Source: a virus. From it: DNA of 64,000 nucleotides. The notes beneath the pieces were generated by a model. That model did no database searches, was not told where the DNA came from, and worked only from the letters and a program-made list of their open reading frames with translations. Within the stretch, counting starts at the first letter, position 1; every line of letters starts with the position of its first letter. Positions 41,053 through 51,132 of this stretch are shown here, in pieces. Location of the stretch: IMG/VR virus record IMGVR_UViG_3300021962_000066, positions 1-64,000 of that record, one strand, 5' to 3'. A program made the translations under genes and the position numbers.

Positions 41053-43233
41053 TTAATTGTTGTATGTTATATCAGTAGCGCTAGAGAACAATCTCAAGCC
41101 TTTTGTCAATTCGTAATTGATAATATTATCCATAATCCCATCATCTTTAGACCAATCGACATATGAGCTGGTATAGAAACTTAATGTTGTAGTCGAATCG
41201 CTCCAGTCAATTACTGAATTTTTAATACTACCCTCAGATGTTGGAATATAGGTATAGAATCTAAAATAATCTCCGATTTGAGCTCCGGTAATAGAAGTTG
41301 CTACCGGTATTGCCCAGCCCCAGGTACTGTTAAATGTAGATAACGGTAATATATCAGTAAGATCGATACCCGACAGCTTAGCAGTATATACCAATCGATT
41401 AGCTCCGCTAAATTTCTCATATACTACTATACCCGCACTTACCGGGAAGGTGCTGGATAATATATTTAACTCGGTTCCGATATTGACGGCGAAACTGCTA
41501 CTCGTACTATTACGTCTATTAAAATCTGAGTTAAAGTTATTAATACTACCGAATAGTCCTTTGTGGTTAATACTTAAAATGTCTACTACTCGTTTTACTT
41601 GTGGTGGGTATTCATAGTTTACCGGCTCCAACAGGTGACCTACCTGGTTACTCATCGATACTAATCCTTGAACGTTGGCTGTATCGATATTGCTGTTATT
41701 ATCGGTAAAGTTTGCAATCTTCTCATATACCGTCTTACCAAATTCATACGGCTTACTCGAACCATGACCTAGACCAGCTGATAGTAGTAATAGAAAATTA
41801 TCGAAGTACTTGCTACCGTACTGATACTCCGCATATCTCTGATTACCGAGAAAGTTACCGAAATCGAACCCTTCGTTTACTTTAGCAATACCGTACTTAC
41901 CACTAAACGGGAATACATCGAATAGATTGCTTTCTCCGGTAACTGTCCGTACTATAGCTGAAACATTAAAACCGGATACACTGTAATATAGGGGATCATT
42001 TACTCGAGTATTAGCGACAATTTTTACGTTGACTGCTGTCGCTGAGGGCACAAAATACCCCCTAAAATATCCGCCCACGTCTGTAGGCGCTGCGGAGGTA
42101 AAATCAGAGTAAAATGTGCCAGGCAGTATGGCGTTACTGGCAATTGCAGATAGCGATATGATATAATCCGAACCAAATGTACCTGCTGTTAGAGTAGGGT
42201 AGAACTTCGTAGAGAAATTATCACTGTCTTCGAGTTTTACAATAAAAGGAATTTTAGTATTCTGCCAGCTTATTGCCGGTATATTAAAGGTAGAAAGTAT
42301 AGCATCTCCCTGAGTGTCAATACCGTTAGTTGAAAACGATAGTTTTGTTGCAGGATTATACCTGATTCTAGTATCAGCTATAACTGCAGGAGAAGAATTA
42401 AAGTAATTGGTACCGGTAAAGTTTGATAAATCCCTATCTAGAGTAATATCGTCAACTATCTTACGATTATCTAGAGTGGTGAATATAATAACTGGTGAAC
42501 TACCACTCGATAAGTAATTTTTAGGTTTATCGCTAGTAAAGTATGGGGTTGCATAGCCGGTGCTACCAGCAATTACTGCATCAGTATCTGTAGATAGACA
42601 TTGAATATATTCGCCCGCAGCGTTCTGATTAACGTATATAAGTGTAGAAGTAGTAGCTATAGATGTTATCGGTATATATTCATAGGAATACCCCGCTACT
42701 ACCTTCTCTAAGAACTTACTATTTTGAATTAGATGCGACCATTGACTCGAATTATAACTATCAATATTTATAAAAGGATCGAGGGTACCTGATACGTACA
42801 GGTTAACAGTATAATCGCTACTGTTATTGGCGGGCACAGTTCTCCAGGAACTCTGTCTCAGTATATCGAAGCTTTCAAAGTGACCTGCTTTTACTTCAAA
42901 TGTCGAGGGGGCATCGTTAATGAGATTATCGTATATAAAATCGTGTGCGGTTAATCCGGGGATGTAGCTACCTACAATCGCTTCGCCTTGGCGATTATAT
43001 ACGATAAGACGTACCCCATAGACTCCGGGAAACTTATAATTATGTACTCCAGTTAACCCATCTGAAGTAGTACCGTCACCGAAATCCCACAGCACTTGCT
43101 TACTAGATACTACAATATCTACCTCATCAAGATTGGGTATAAAGGTGAAATTGCAACCCGGCAGAGTGTAACCGGAGAGAGATGCTTCCCCTCGGTAGTT
43201 TAGGGTCTGTATATCTACATAAATATCACTCAT
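41053..43233 (-). CDS. Baseplate-associated protein with PKD domain (726 aa)
   Basis: Residues 44-90 contain a PKD-type motif, LWDFGDGTTSDGLTGVHNY and PGVYGVRLIVYN. The remainder is beta-rich, Thr/Ser/Asn-rich. PKD domains bind proteins or sugars. The ATG overlaps the end of the gp6-like gene by 4 bp, so it is likely a baseplate or fibre component. Confidence 0.7.
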   Translation of the reverse strand: MSDIYVDIQTLNYRGEASLSGYTLPGCNFTFIPNLDEVDIVVSSKQVLWDFGDGTTSDGLTGVHNYKFPGVYGVRLIVYNRQGEAIVGSYIPGLTAHDFIYDNLINDAPSTFEVKAGHFESFDILRQSSWRTVPANNSSDYTVNLYVSGTLDPFINIDSYNSSQWSHLIQNSKFLEKVVAGYSYEYIPITSIATTSTLIYVNQNAAGEYIQCLSTDTDAVIAGSTGYATPYFTSDKPKNYLSSGSSPVIIFTTLDNRKIVDDITLDRDLSNFTGTNYFNSSPAVIADTRIRYNPATKLSFSTNGIDTQGDAILSTFNIPAISWQNTKIPFIVKLEDSDNFSTKFYPTLTAGTFGSDYIISLSAIASNAILPGTFYSDFTSAAPTDVGGYFRGYFVPSATAVNVKIVANTRVNDPLYYSVSGFNVSAIVRTVTGESNLFDVFPFSGKYGIAKVNEGFDFGNFLGNQRYAEYQYGSKYFDNFLLLLSAGLGHGSSKPYEFGKTVYEKIANFTDNNSNIDTANVQGLVSMSNQVGHLLEPVNYEYPPQVKRVVDILSINHKGLFGSINNFNSDFNRRNSTSSSFAVNIGTELNILSSTFPVSAGIVVYEKFSGANRLVYTAKLSGIDLTDILPLSTFNSTWGWAIPVATSITGAQIGDYFRFYTYIPTSEGSIKNSVIDWSDSTTTLSFYTSSYVDWSKDDGIMDNIINYELTKGLRLFSSATDITYNN

Positions 43234-45053
43234 TCTGATGCAAGAACAATCTTATTAATAAAGTCGATTGAATTACTTAAGTATGGAAATTTAAAGTAGG
43301 GCAGAGTCAGATTTTGCTGCACTACTGCTATATCAGTTTCTGGATATACTGGGTTAAAGATTAACAAGCTAATACCGGGAAACTGTATCCTACCGCCACT
43401 ACTAGTTCTTACTGTTCTAAAGTTGCTCACCCCTTCAATATTAATTATCTTAGATGATAGGTCAGTTAAATTAATGAGTACCCCTAAATTATCGTTAGTA
43501 GTCTTAAAGAAGTCGGTAAGGATTTTCGCTACTTGTGCCTGAATCGAACTAAAATTTCGTCTGAGGGCACCATTAACTATAACCTCTAGGGTCGTCTCAT
43601 CAGCTATACTCGGTGTAAGTGCTTCGCCAACATTACCGAGACCGAAGCCTACCTCTACGTAAACTGGATCTACCGGAACTATTTCAGATGTACTGATCTT
43701 ATACGGGTTTAGTTTATCGATGATAAATTGCTTTTGTGCGCCATTTAAATAGTTAACCCGCGTAGTAAGAGAGGTAACTAGATCAATTTTTGGTACAGCG
43801 TAGACGTAGGTATTATTAAAGTTGCAGCTAGAGCTAAACTTAACCTGATTAAACATTAATCTACTCGCTATCGACGGTCTTTCTACCCCTAGATCGAAAT
43901 AATATTTTAAATGGCCGCTGATATAATCTGCATTATTCACTACTCGAGAGCTACTAATAATATTGCCGAAATTCTTCTTTACATAGGTCTCTACGTCTCC
44001 AGTAGTCGATAGCCGATATTGTGCTCTATAGGTATTTAGTGCATTTTCCTTAATACTAGCTACCCCCTCTGCTTCTGAGGATTTAGTAGATGGTGATATA
44101 TTTATAAATTGTAATGAACCTGCTTCTTCTGATGTAACAACTACAAGATTCTGCGCGAGCGTATCTGTCAGAATATTTTGAAACTGCTCGGAGTTGTATA
44201 ATACCAGCTGTCTATCATCAATTCCGCCAGCCGGTATTTCTCCAGTCGGACCGTCTGTCTTTAAAAAATAAATCGCGATCTCATCACCTTGATTAAGCTG
44301 CTTACCAAAGGTACCGTTACCGAACTTAATATCATATCTACCGTTCTCATTGAGTCTAATTTGATATACGAGACTATCGGATTGCTCTAGGAATAATGAT
44401 TCAGTAGGCCGGTACTGAGTATATACCGGATTGAGTACGGAGTTATCTCTTACATATACATCAATGTTGAAGTGGTCGATCTGTACGTTATTAATACCAT
44501 CTACAGATGTTATCGTCAGCAGTTCGTAAGGCTCACCAGTAGCTACTGCTACTGGGTATTCGACGTAGGTACCTTGATATAATAGATTGTTATCTGAAAA
44601 CTCAGTTAGATTCTCCGCAGCAGTCAATGTTTTAGTAAAGGTTGCATCTTTAGTAAAGGCGTACTGTATACCGTTAGTAACAAAGTATGAATATCTAGGT
44701 ATAGTATAGCTATTAGCAGCCAGATTATCAGGAGCAGTAACATTAAAATTAAGAGTAGCAGACTGAACACCAATCGGATTATAGTTAAGTAATTTAACTA
44801 TTTTATTAATATTCTCATTGAGTGTTGCTTGCGAATACAGGCTCTCGCTAGAGGTTTGATTGAGGTAGAATAGTAGCGTATGATACGAATATGATATAAT
44901 ATCTAGTACCTGATTAATATTACTGCCTTCAAAATTTTGATCTGTAAATACGCCCGAGTTGTTGAGTCGGTCAATAATAAGAGTTTTTAGGCTAGTCGCA
45001 TCGAAAGCCGCGTAACTATTATTATCTATCTTAAATGTATTGTCGTTAGCCAT
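43230..45053 (-). CDS. gp6: Baseplate wedge protein, gp6-like (baseplate J family)
   Basis: 607 residues. N-terminus FEGSNINQVLDIISYSYHTLLFYLNQ and ESLYSQATLNENINKIVKLLNY are characteristic of T4 gp6/baseplate J proteins, followed by beta domains and a C-terminal EVIVNGALRRNFS/NLGVLINLTDLSSKI region. Forms the wedge dimer ring around the hub. Directly after the gp25-like gene as in other contractile systems (1 bp overlap). Confidence 0.88.
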   Translation of the reverse strand: MANDNTFKIDNNSYAAFDATSLKTLIIDRLNNSGVFTDQNFEGSNINQVLDIISYSYHTLLFYLNQTSSESLYSQATLNENINKIVKLLNYNPIGVQSATLNFNVTAPDNLAANSYTIPRYSYFVTNGIQYAFTKDATFTKTLTAAENLTEFSDNNLLYQGTYVEYPVAVATGEPYELLTITSVDGINNVQIDHFNIDVYVRDNSVLNPVYTQYRPTESLFLEQSDSLVYQIRLNENGRYDIKFGNGTFGKQLNQGDEIAIYFLKTDGPTGEIPAGGIDDRQLVLYNSEQFQNILTDTLAQNLVVVTSEEAGSLQFINISPSTKSSEAEGVASIKENALNTYRAQYRLSTTGDVETYVKKNFGNIISSSRVVNNADYISGHLKYYFDLGVERPSIASRLMFNQVKFSSSCNFNNTYVYAVPKIDLVTSLTTRVNYLNGAQKQFIIDKLNPYKISTSEIVPVDPVYVEVGFGLGNVGEALTPSIADETTLEVIVNGALRRNFSSIQAQVAKILTDFFKTTNDNLGVLINLTDLSSKIINIEGVSNFRTVRTSSGGRIQFPGISLLIFNPVYPETDIAVVQQNLTLPYFKFPYLSNSIDFINKIVLASE

Positions 45054-45529
45054 TATATAAATGTAAAGCCTGAATTATTTAAGCTACCTACTAATAGTAT
45101 CATGTTATTTTTAAGTGCCGGTACATTTAAAATGATGTCAATTTCGTATCGGTTGTTGTCTTCGTCTTTATACACGGTTACCTTATCTGGTATAACTCGT
45201 GGTTCGTATCGTCTGATACCATCTATAACTGCGTCACCTAATAGTTCACCATTATCATTACTTACAGGTAAAAATAAGAATCTTTGTAAACCGGAGCCGT
45301 ACTCAGGATTTAATATTTTCTGACCTTTTGTAGTGTTAAATAGAGTTATAAGAGAATTTCTAATAGCTTGCTCATCAAAATCAGCAAGCGCATCACTACT
45401 TACGTTGTCGTCAAAATACGCTATACCTCTGGGTATACCAAATTGTAGGTCTAAATGTAGATCTTTAAATACTTTGCCAGTATCGACATTTTTTACCTGA
45501 CTTAGAGATGTTAGCGTGATATTAGCCAT
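45053..45529 (-). CDS. gp25: Baseplate wedge protein, gp25-like
   Basis: 158 residues; DEQAIRNSLITLFNTTKGQKILNPEYGSGL followed by IRRYEPRV and YEIDIILNV is the typical gp25/GPW (lysozyme-like baseplate) signature. Joins sheath and wedge. Upstream element AATAAATA at 45,537-45,544. Confidence 0.93.
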   Translation of the reverse strand: MANITLTSLSQVKNVDTGKVFKDLHLDLQFGIPRGIAYFDDNVSSDALADFDEQAIRNSLITLFNTTKGQKILNPEYGSGLQRFLFLPVSNDNGELLGDAVIDGIRRYEPRVIPDKVTVYKDEDNNRYEIDIILNVPALKNNMILLVGSLNNSGFTFI

Positions 45530-45536
45530 TATTAAG

Positions 45537-45544
45537 TATTTATT
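45537..45544 (-). promoter_or_regulatory. Variant late promoter
   Basis: AATAAATA on the - strand, 8 bp before the gp25-like start; one mismatch to TATAAATA. Confidence 0.5.
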
Positions 45545-45565
45545 GTGTAAAATTGAAACCTAGAG

Positions 45566-45573
45566 GATAAATA
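45566..45573 (+). promoter_or_regulatory. Variant late promoter
   Basis: GATAAATA, 5 bp before the GTG start at 45,579; one mismatch to TATAAATA. Confidence 0.45.
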
Positions 45574-45578
45574 ATTCT

Positions 45579-46091
45579 GTGAAGAAAAGGTTTATACGGT
45601 TATACGAAAATAACATCGATCGCTTTACTAATGGTGGATTTTTAGTCGGCGATGTCGTCAAAATTAAACCAGGTTCCTATAACCATAAAGCTTTCGAAGG
45701 CCGAGAGGAGATAAAAGCTCAGATCAAGTCTCTTATAGACTCCGATCTCAATATTCGCATTATAAACATTAAAAACAAATATCCTGGGGTGATGGGCGCG
45801 AATAACACCGACTATATTAACCCATTTAATCGAACAGTAGATATAGGCCAAGAAATAATGCCGGGTAGATATTACAACACTACGAGTGTTCCCGGCGAAA
45901 TACTCGAACGTGTACCTACTTATCCCAACCTACCGCCGATTCCTGACTCAATGAAGCGAGCAGATAAGTCTCACATTGATACTAAAGAGGTTGAAAATAC
46001 CGACAAAAATAGAAGTCTTCATAATACAAATATAAAGATACCTTCTGTTGATGCAAAGCCTACTACGGCAATGTATTTGCCGAAGAAGTAG
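45579..46091 (+). CDS. Late protein with basic N-terminal peptide (170 aa)
   Basis: GTG start. MKKRFIRLYENNIDRFTNGG resembles targeting peptides of late proteins (aromatic, ending in E-N), followed by GGFLVGDVVKIKPG, a small beta-barrel-like opening, and a disordered Pro/Thr/Asn-rich C-terminus. Probably an internal or head protein. Convergent overlap of 29 bp with the clamp loader gene. Confidence 0.6.
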   Translation: MKKRFIRLYENNIDRFTNGGFLVGDVVKIKPGSYNHKAFEGREEIKAQIKSLIDSDLNIRIINIKNKYPGVMGANNTDYINPFNRTVDIGQEIMPGRYYNTTSVPGEILERVPTYPNLPPIPDSMKRADKSHIDTKEVENTDKNRSLHNTNIKIPSVDAKPTTAMYLPKK

Positions 46092-47004
46092 CATTCTGCG
46101 TTAAACAGATAAAGCAAGCATAGCTATTGATCTCCTGATCAACTACAAATGCCGATCGGTAGAGATACTCAGAGATTATAAGCAGATATACTTTCTTTGT
46201 CTCTATATTCGTCTCCACCCTATCTACATATTTGAAGGTCTCTCTCAGCAAGTTTACATAATCGCTATTAAACTTTATCTCATTATTAATCAAGTAACGC
46301 CGTAGTTCAGTTATATTCTTTTTAACTACAAATTCGTACAGCTCTGGAATTACACTCTGTACCGTGCAGGTATCTAGTACTAGTTCACCGTTGATCGAAT
46401 TTTTTTGCAGCTCGTTAATACAGCGTCTAACATCTGGGTAGATTCCTCTAACAAACTGTACAAATTGCTTAGGATCAGTCACCTTAATACCCTCGCTCTT
46501 AATAATTTTAAAACATCTCTTTACGACTGCATCGAGCGGTGGGGTCAAGTCAAGAGTCTGACAGCGACTAATTAGTGCAGGTATGATCTTGTATTTGTAG
46601 TTACCGGTAAGAATGAATCGGGTATAACCTGAATATTCTTCCATGGTATTACGTAGAGCTCGCTGTGCATCTACAGATAATGCATCAGCCTCGTCAAGGA
46701 TGATTACCTTAATCTTACCGTCAAAACTCTTTGTCTTCGAAAAGGTAATTACTTTGTTTCTAATAGTATCAATACCATTTTCGTCAGATGCATTAATATA
46801 CATATACTGACAATTCAATACATCAGTAACTAGAACTTTTGATAGGGTACTCTTACCGATGCCCGGGCTACCTATTAAAAGTAGATTAGGTATCTCTTTC
46901 TTTTTATTGAACTCTTCAATAATAGATAAGTTATTAGGCGATAGAATAATATCCGCCAGTACCCTTGGTCGATATTTCTCGACGTATAGATTATCGAAGT
47001 TCAT
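46063..47004 (-). CDS. gp44: Sliding-clamp loader subunit, gp44-like AAA+ ATPase
   Basis: 313 residues: EKYRPRVLADIIL at the N-terminus, Walker A GSPGIGKST (about 45-53), Walker B VIILDEADAL (about 103-112), sensor TGNYKYKI and the arginine-finger SRC motif SRCQTLDL. All are hallmarks of RFC small subunit/T4 gp44, which loads the DNA polymerase clamp. A replication gene placed among tail genes. Start overlaps the dUTPase end by 4 bp. Confidence 0.92.
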   Translation of the reverse strand: MNFDNLYVEKYRPRVLADIILSPNNLSIIEEFNKKKEIPNLLLIGSPGIGKSTLSKVLVTDVLNCQYMYINASDENGIDTIRNKVITFSKTKSFDGKIKVIILDEADALSVDAQRALRNTMEEYSGYTRFILTGNYKYKIIPALISRCQTLDLTPPLDAVVKRCFKIIKSEGIKVTDPKQFVQFVRGIYPDVRRCINELQKNSINGELVLDTCTVQSVIPELYEFVVKKNITELRRYLINNEIKFNSDYVNLLRETFKYVDRVETNIETKKVYLLIISEYLYRSAFVVDQEINSYACFICLTQNATSSANTLP

Positions 47005-47426
47005 TTGCCTGAAGATCCGAGTCCTTTATCACCGCGAGCAGTTTTTTCAGCGGTGCCCCACTCAACTTCAATATCGAGATTTAGATAAAAAGTAATCTGA
47101 GCACAACGATCACCAACATTAACGGTATAGTCTACATCAGAGAAGTTATATAATTTAACTGCACAGTCGCCGCGGTACTCGCTGTCTACAATGCCAGGGT
47201 GGGTCATAAGACTATGTTTAAAACCTAGACCTGATCTGGATTCAATTTTAAACCAGTAGCCCTTTGGAATGTAACCGACTGTTATACCGACAGGTACTAT
47301 AGCAGAACCTTTCGCCGGAATTAATACCGACTCTGTTGAATATAGGTCGAATCCGGTATCAGTAGCGTTATTTTTTGTAGGTAACTTAGCGTTTTCAGCT
47401 ACTTTTACAAATTTAACCTTAGGCAT
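47001..47426 (-). CDS. dut: dUTP diphosphatase (trimeric dUTPase)
   Basis: All five motifs are present: TDTGFDLYS, ESRSGLGF, HPGIVDSEYRGD, GDRCAQITF and RGDKGLGSSGK (last with two substitutions from RGxGGFGSTG). The ATG at 47,426 gives the usual dUTPase N-terminus MPKVKFVKVAENAKLP; in-frame starts at 47,453 and 47,477 are possible. Hydrolyses dUTP and supplies dUMP for dTTP synthesis. Confidence 0.92.
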   Translation of the reverse strand: MPKVKFVKVAENAKLPTKNNATDTGFDLYSTESVLIPAKGSAIVPVGITVGYIPKGYWFKIESRSGLGFKHSLMTHPGIVDSEYRGDCAVKLYNFSDVDYTVNVGDRCAQITFYLNLDIEVEWGTAEKTARGDKGLGSSGK

Positions 47427-47505
47427 ATAATTTAAATTGCTTATGTTTTCCATATAGTAAATATATGTTAAACTCATTATTGATCAACTTATATTGATTT
47501 GACCG

Positions 47506-47513
47506 AATAAATA
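47506..47513 (+). promoter_or_regulatory. Variant late promoter
   Basis: AATAAATA, 13 bp before the ATG at 47,527. Confidence 0.5.
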
Positions 47514-47526
47514 GATAAGTATTGAC

Positions 47527-48006
47527 ATGGATGATGATATAGATCCTGAAATCGGATCCTTGATAGATCAGTTAAGAAATAACAGTATAGCTATTAAAGC
47601 AGTACAGCGTGAACCTGACCTGCTTAAAAAGGAAGACATAGAGATGTTTGTAATTCAAAAAGCTGGTGCACTCGTTGAAGACTCTCTCGAGATGATTCGC
47701 ACAGTTAAAGATTATATTATATCAGCGCCTGATCCAAAAGGTGTTGAATCACTAGCCGGATTAATAACTGCAACCTCATCTGCCATCGAAACTCTTAATA
47801 AATTAATTGTAACTGATAAAAAAACTGCAGCTATGTTTAGGCTAAAAGAGATGGATGCAGATCTCAAGCGGCAGCTAATTGAGGATCAAACAAATTCTAA
47901 AATTAAACTTACCCGGGAGGAGATGCTGAGGCATATAGCGATAGCAGTACAGGAGAAGCAAGTTACCAGCATCGATATTACTTCTGCACCGGTAAAGGAA
48001 TCCTAA
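47527..48006 (+). CDS. Putative small terminase subunit (gp16-like)
   Basis: 159 residues, nearly all helical and acidic. The central segment (LEMIRTVKDYIISAPDPKG, then LAGLITATSSAIETLNKLI and a Lys-rich helix) has the helical-hairpin layout of T4-type gp16, which forms a ring that recognises DNA for packaging. It is alone on the + strand among leftward genes; its 3' end overlaps the convergent gene by 29 bp. Assignment is by layout only. Confidence 0.5.
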   Translation: MDDDIDPEIGSLIDQLRNNSIAIKAVQREPDLLKKEDIEMFVIQKAGALVEDSLEMIRTVKDYIISAPDPKGVESLAGLITATSSAIETLNKLIVTDKKTAAMFRLKEMDADLKRQLIEDQTNSKIKLTREEMLRHIAIAVQEKQVTSIDITSAPVKES

Positions 48007-49627
48007 TTTTTGTCCCCGGGTTGCAGGTGAACAAGTCTCTAATTTCCTGTGCCAGCTTTTGAATCTTTTTCTTAATTGCTTTAATAATTGCTGCGATGTC
48101 GGGGATTTTAGGTATAAGAGATAGAATAAATTTAATTATACGTATCTGAACTTCGAGTGCCAACTTAGCAAGTAATTTTTTAATCTTGAAGTTCTTAAAG
48201 AACGGAGGCCATACTGGCGGCCATTGTATCTGAGCAAGCTTTCCTAGTTCGAAAGTCTTCGCAAAATCAATAGCTTTACATACTAGGTCTCGTATTTTAC
48301 GAGCGGTACCAAGAGGAGATTGAATTGCCTGTGCGAAGTTTATACGCGAGAATTCAGGTACCGCCTTACTGATCATTCCGACAAAGCCGAGTAAGCCTTT
48401 AATACCTACTGGCTTCGCTGTTACTGAAGTCTTTGCTTGCGCGCTAACCATAGCCTTACCTTTCGCCGCTTGCTCAGGTGGTACTACTGCTGGTTCCGGT
48501 AGGATGCTTGGTTTTATTGTGCCCTCAGATAGCAGGGCAGATGTATTAATCGGGATTACCTTACCGGATCTAACATTTGTAACTGTTTTAGCAGTATATT
48601 GGGTATTAATATTTTTTTGGTTAATACTTACTACCGGCACTGCGTTACCAGATACTAGCGACTTAGCTATAGTTAAAGAGCTACGAGCAATTTTTAATTT
48701 CTTACCCAGTAGATCTACTAAAACCGGGTTACCCTGAACTTTAATTGTAAATTGATATCTACCAACTGCTGCCGTATTGACCTCATAATCTCGTGAATTA
48801 AATCCGGTGTGGTCATTTATGTTAGAGACGTACGTTACTAATTTAAATACTGCTTGAAATTCATCATCGAGCTTATTAACTATTCCTTCAATATAATTGC
48901 GTGCAAGTGAGTAGGACTGAATATCTGTTATTAAATTCGAGCCATGTGCTTCAGTGCTAGTTGCATATGCTTTCTGTATATTAATAACGTTTTGCCGGAA
49001 CATTGTAGTAGTTAACCTACTTAGCTTATCGGCCACTGCTATAGATGCAGGGCTTAGTTTATTAGCTAGGGTGGCTGGGTATGTTTTAGGGGGTTGATAG
49101 AGAGCACAATTAATATCATTAAACGGTATAACTGAATCCGTTAGCAGGTAGCCGGTATTAGCATAGAGACCTATACTATCACTAAACTTCTCGTAAATAT
49201 TATTTGAGGCTAATGCCAACTCGACTACCTTCTTTACCTCATCCACACTCTGATTATATTTTTTTATCCAAGGAATTAAAAACTGATTGTCTATACTGTA
49301 TACATTAGAGTTAATATTGGTAAAGATATCTGCAGTCGAATTTACAAAATCACTTGAATTCAACGCTCTGTTATATTGGATGTACCTATCAATATGCGAA
49401 GTAAAGTCAGTAAGATTGTCGAGATACGAGGTATATGCTTTTAAGAATTCTATGCTGCTTGTATAATTAGCTTCAGTGAATTCCGGTATAACTGTATACA
49501 CACCGGTATTACTCTCCTCTGCAACTAAAGGATCAACTTTAATGACCTTTACTATATCCTTAGCAGTATTAATACTAAGGACTTTTTTAATACTTTTAGC
49601 AACGTCGATTTTAACAGGAATGCTCAT
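47978..49627 (-). CDS. Baseplate/tail structural protein (549 aa)
   Basis: Helical N-terminal half, flexible Pro/Ala/Lys-rich linker (about 380-410) and a C-terminal part with amphipathic Ile/Lys/Leu helices (about 470-530, IIKFILSLIPKIPDIAAIIK), ending TCNPGTKIRIPLP. No family recognised. Directly downstream of the hub gene (4 bp overlap), so probably a hub or central-spike partner. Confidence 0.6.
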   Translation of the reverse strand: MSIPVKIDVAKSIKKVLSINTAKDIVKVIKVDPLVAEESNTGVYTVIPEFTEANYTSSIEFLKAYTSYLDNLTDFTSHIDRYIQYNRALNSSDFVNSTADIFTNINSNVYSIDNQFLIPWIKKYNQSVDEVKKVVELALASNNIYEKFSDSIGLYANTGYLLTDSVIPFNDINCALYQPPKTYPATLANKLSPASIAVADKLSRLTTTMFRQNVINIQKAYATSTEAHGSNLITDIQSYSLARNYIEGIVNKLDDEFQAVFKLVTYVSNINDHTGFNSRDYEVNTAAVGRYQFTIKVQGNPVLVDLLGKKLKIARSSLTIAKSLVSGNAVPVVSINQKNINTQYTAKTVTNVRSGKVIPINTSALLSEGTIKPSILPEPAVVPPEQAAKGKAMVSAQAKTSVTAKPVGIKGLLGFVGMISKAVPEFSRINFAQAIQSPLGTARKIRDLVCKAIDFAKTFELGKLAQIQWPPVWPPFFKNFKIKKLLAKLALEVQIRIIKFILSLIPKIPDIAAIIKAIKKKIQKLAQEIRDLFTCNPGTKIRIPLPVQK

Positions 49628-51132
49628 AGTACCAGCTCCGTCTGGTTTAAGTCTTTATAATTATAAGTCTTTACTGCAACCACTTCATTATGATAGTCAC
49701 CAGCTGAGAATATATGATTAACTTTAACTATCATGTAGATGCCTAATAACTTATCATCAAAAGCAGAATCTCTAGTACTATCAGTTCGATCAATCGATAT
49801 AAACTTCCCAGCTTGTCTATATGTAGCACCCGGCAATTTAAAGCTAATAGAGTTATTAAGCATTATCGCATTATATAGAGCCTCATTTCTGCCTACTCCT
49901 AAACGTTGCTTCTTATTATCTTGTGATGTAGAATATACGTTAGATATATTTTGATTAGTATTGCGATAAACGTTGCCTACGAGGTTAGACTGTGGTGCGC
50001 CTCGCTGCCCAAGCATTTTATTAACGTAATTAGAGCTATATACCTTCTTAATATTATCGAAGCTATTAGACTCAGTGTCTACTGCGAAGTCTTTATTACC
50101 GTGCGAGTATGAGTGAACATTATGAGTATTAATACGAGTCTGAGTGAGATTACCGGGCGGCGGTACAAAGCTAAAATTATTAACCGTACCTGCATTACTA
50201 AAGTAAACTGATACTGCTGGTGATCGAGATATAATAGTATTTAACACATTCGGATCAGATCCCTTAAGACCGCCGAGTAGTAGCTTCTCTAAAAATAACG
50301 GGCCACCTGCATTATTAGCAGCATTATATGCATTATCAAAATACTCCTTCATGCTTATTAGGGACCATGCTTTCGGGTACCTGTCAATAGCTAACCAGCA
50401 CTGATCAAAATTATTTGCAGCTGTACTTACGTGCTTCGATAGTAGGTATTCTAGGCAATCGCCAGCCTTGTAGCCTGTAGGCGAACTAAAGAATATATCG
50501 GTCCCGCCTGCATCAAATTTACCGAAAGCGAGTTTAAATCCGTCACTAAGTGGAAAAGTTTGCTTTAATACCTCCTGAATAGCAACACCGGTAGATACAG
50601 TACCAACCTCTTTATTGTTACTAAACGCGCCCTTACCCAGCTTGGCAGTTGAAAAATTAATGTTCTTTTCTAACAGAATCTGGTGATATAAGTCCCAGAA
50701 GTATAGTTTTTTAAATTTCAGAGAGGGGTTATCTGTCTCTATTTCCTCAATATTATAGACAATAAAATCATAATTTAAGGAAAACATAGCCTTTGTTTTT
50801 TCGTTTGCCTGCGAGCTATTTTTGGTGTTAATCTTAGGCGTTATAGATATTCTCAAGGCATCGCGTGAGTCTCCTCTAAATAGATAACTCTTACCGTCTT
50901 GACCTGGCCTCTCGAGTAGATCGTGGTCATTCTTAACTACAATATAACCAGATACGTAATATTCATTCATCGAGTCTTCGATCTGAAGAGCCTCGATGCC
51001 TTCAGATCTAAATACAAACGCTTTACCCTCAGGATTATGTAGGGTCACATAGAAATCATATAGATCGCTTCCGTACTGTACGGTACCGAAATCTGCAGAC
51101 TGCGCGCTACTCTTAAGAAGTCCATCAATCAT
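49624..51132 (-). CDS. Baseplate hub protein, gp27/gpD-like
   Basis: 502 residues. N-terminal beta domain (SEGIEALQIEDSMNEYYVSG) and C-terminal GKFISIDRTD ... DDKLLGIYMIVKVNHIF and YHNEVVAVKTYNY match the layout of hub proteins of the gp27/late control D group, which form the trimeric ring at the centre of the baseplate. Position between gp53-like and 549-aa genes agrees. Confidence 0.6.
   Translation of the reverse strand: MIDGLLKSSAQSADFGTVQYGSDLYDFYVTLHNPEGKAFVFRSEGIEALQIEDSMNEYYVSGYIVVKNDHDLLERPGQDGKSYLFRGDSRDALRISITPKINTKNSSQANEKTKAMFSLNYDFIVYNIEEIETDNPSLKFKKLYFWDLYHQILLEKNINFSTAKLGKGAFSNNKEVGTVSTGVAIQEVLKQTFPLSDGFKLAFGKFDAGGTDIFFSSPTGYKAGDCLEYLLSKHVSTAANNFDQCWLAIDRYPKAWSLISMKEYFDNAYNAANNAGGPLFLEKLLLGGLKGSDPNVLNTIISRSPAVSVYFSNAGTVNNFSFVPPPGNLTQTRINTHNVHSYSHGNKDFAVDTESNSFDNIKKVYSSNYVNKMLGQRGAPQSNLVGNVYRNTNQNISNVYSTSQDNKKQRLGVGRNEALYNAIMLNNSISFKLPGATYRQAGKFISIDRTDSTRDSAFDDKLLGIYMIVKVNHIFSAGDYHNEVVAVKTYNYKDLNQTELVL

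Noticed and set aside
41053-43233. PKD domain taken as a sign of a secreted chitinase or collagenase
   Set aside because: No catalytic domain accompanies it, and the gene is coupled to the gp6-like baseplate gene; a structural role is far more likely.
47978-49627. AVGRYQF in the 549-aa protein recalls the AAGRYQ motif of tail muramidases
   Set aside because: No catalytic Glu context or lysozyme-like neighbourhood is seen around it; likely coincidence.
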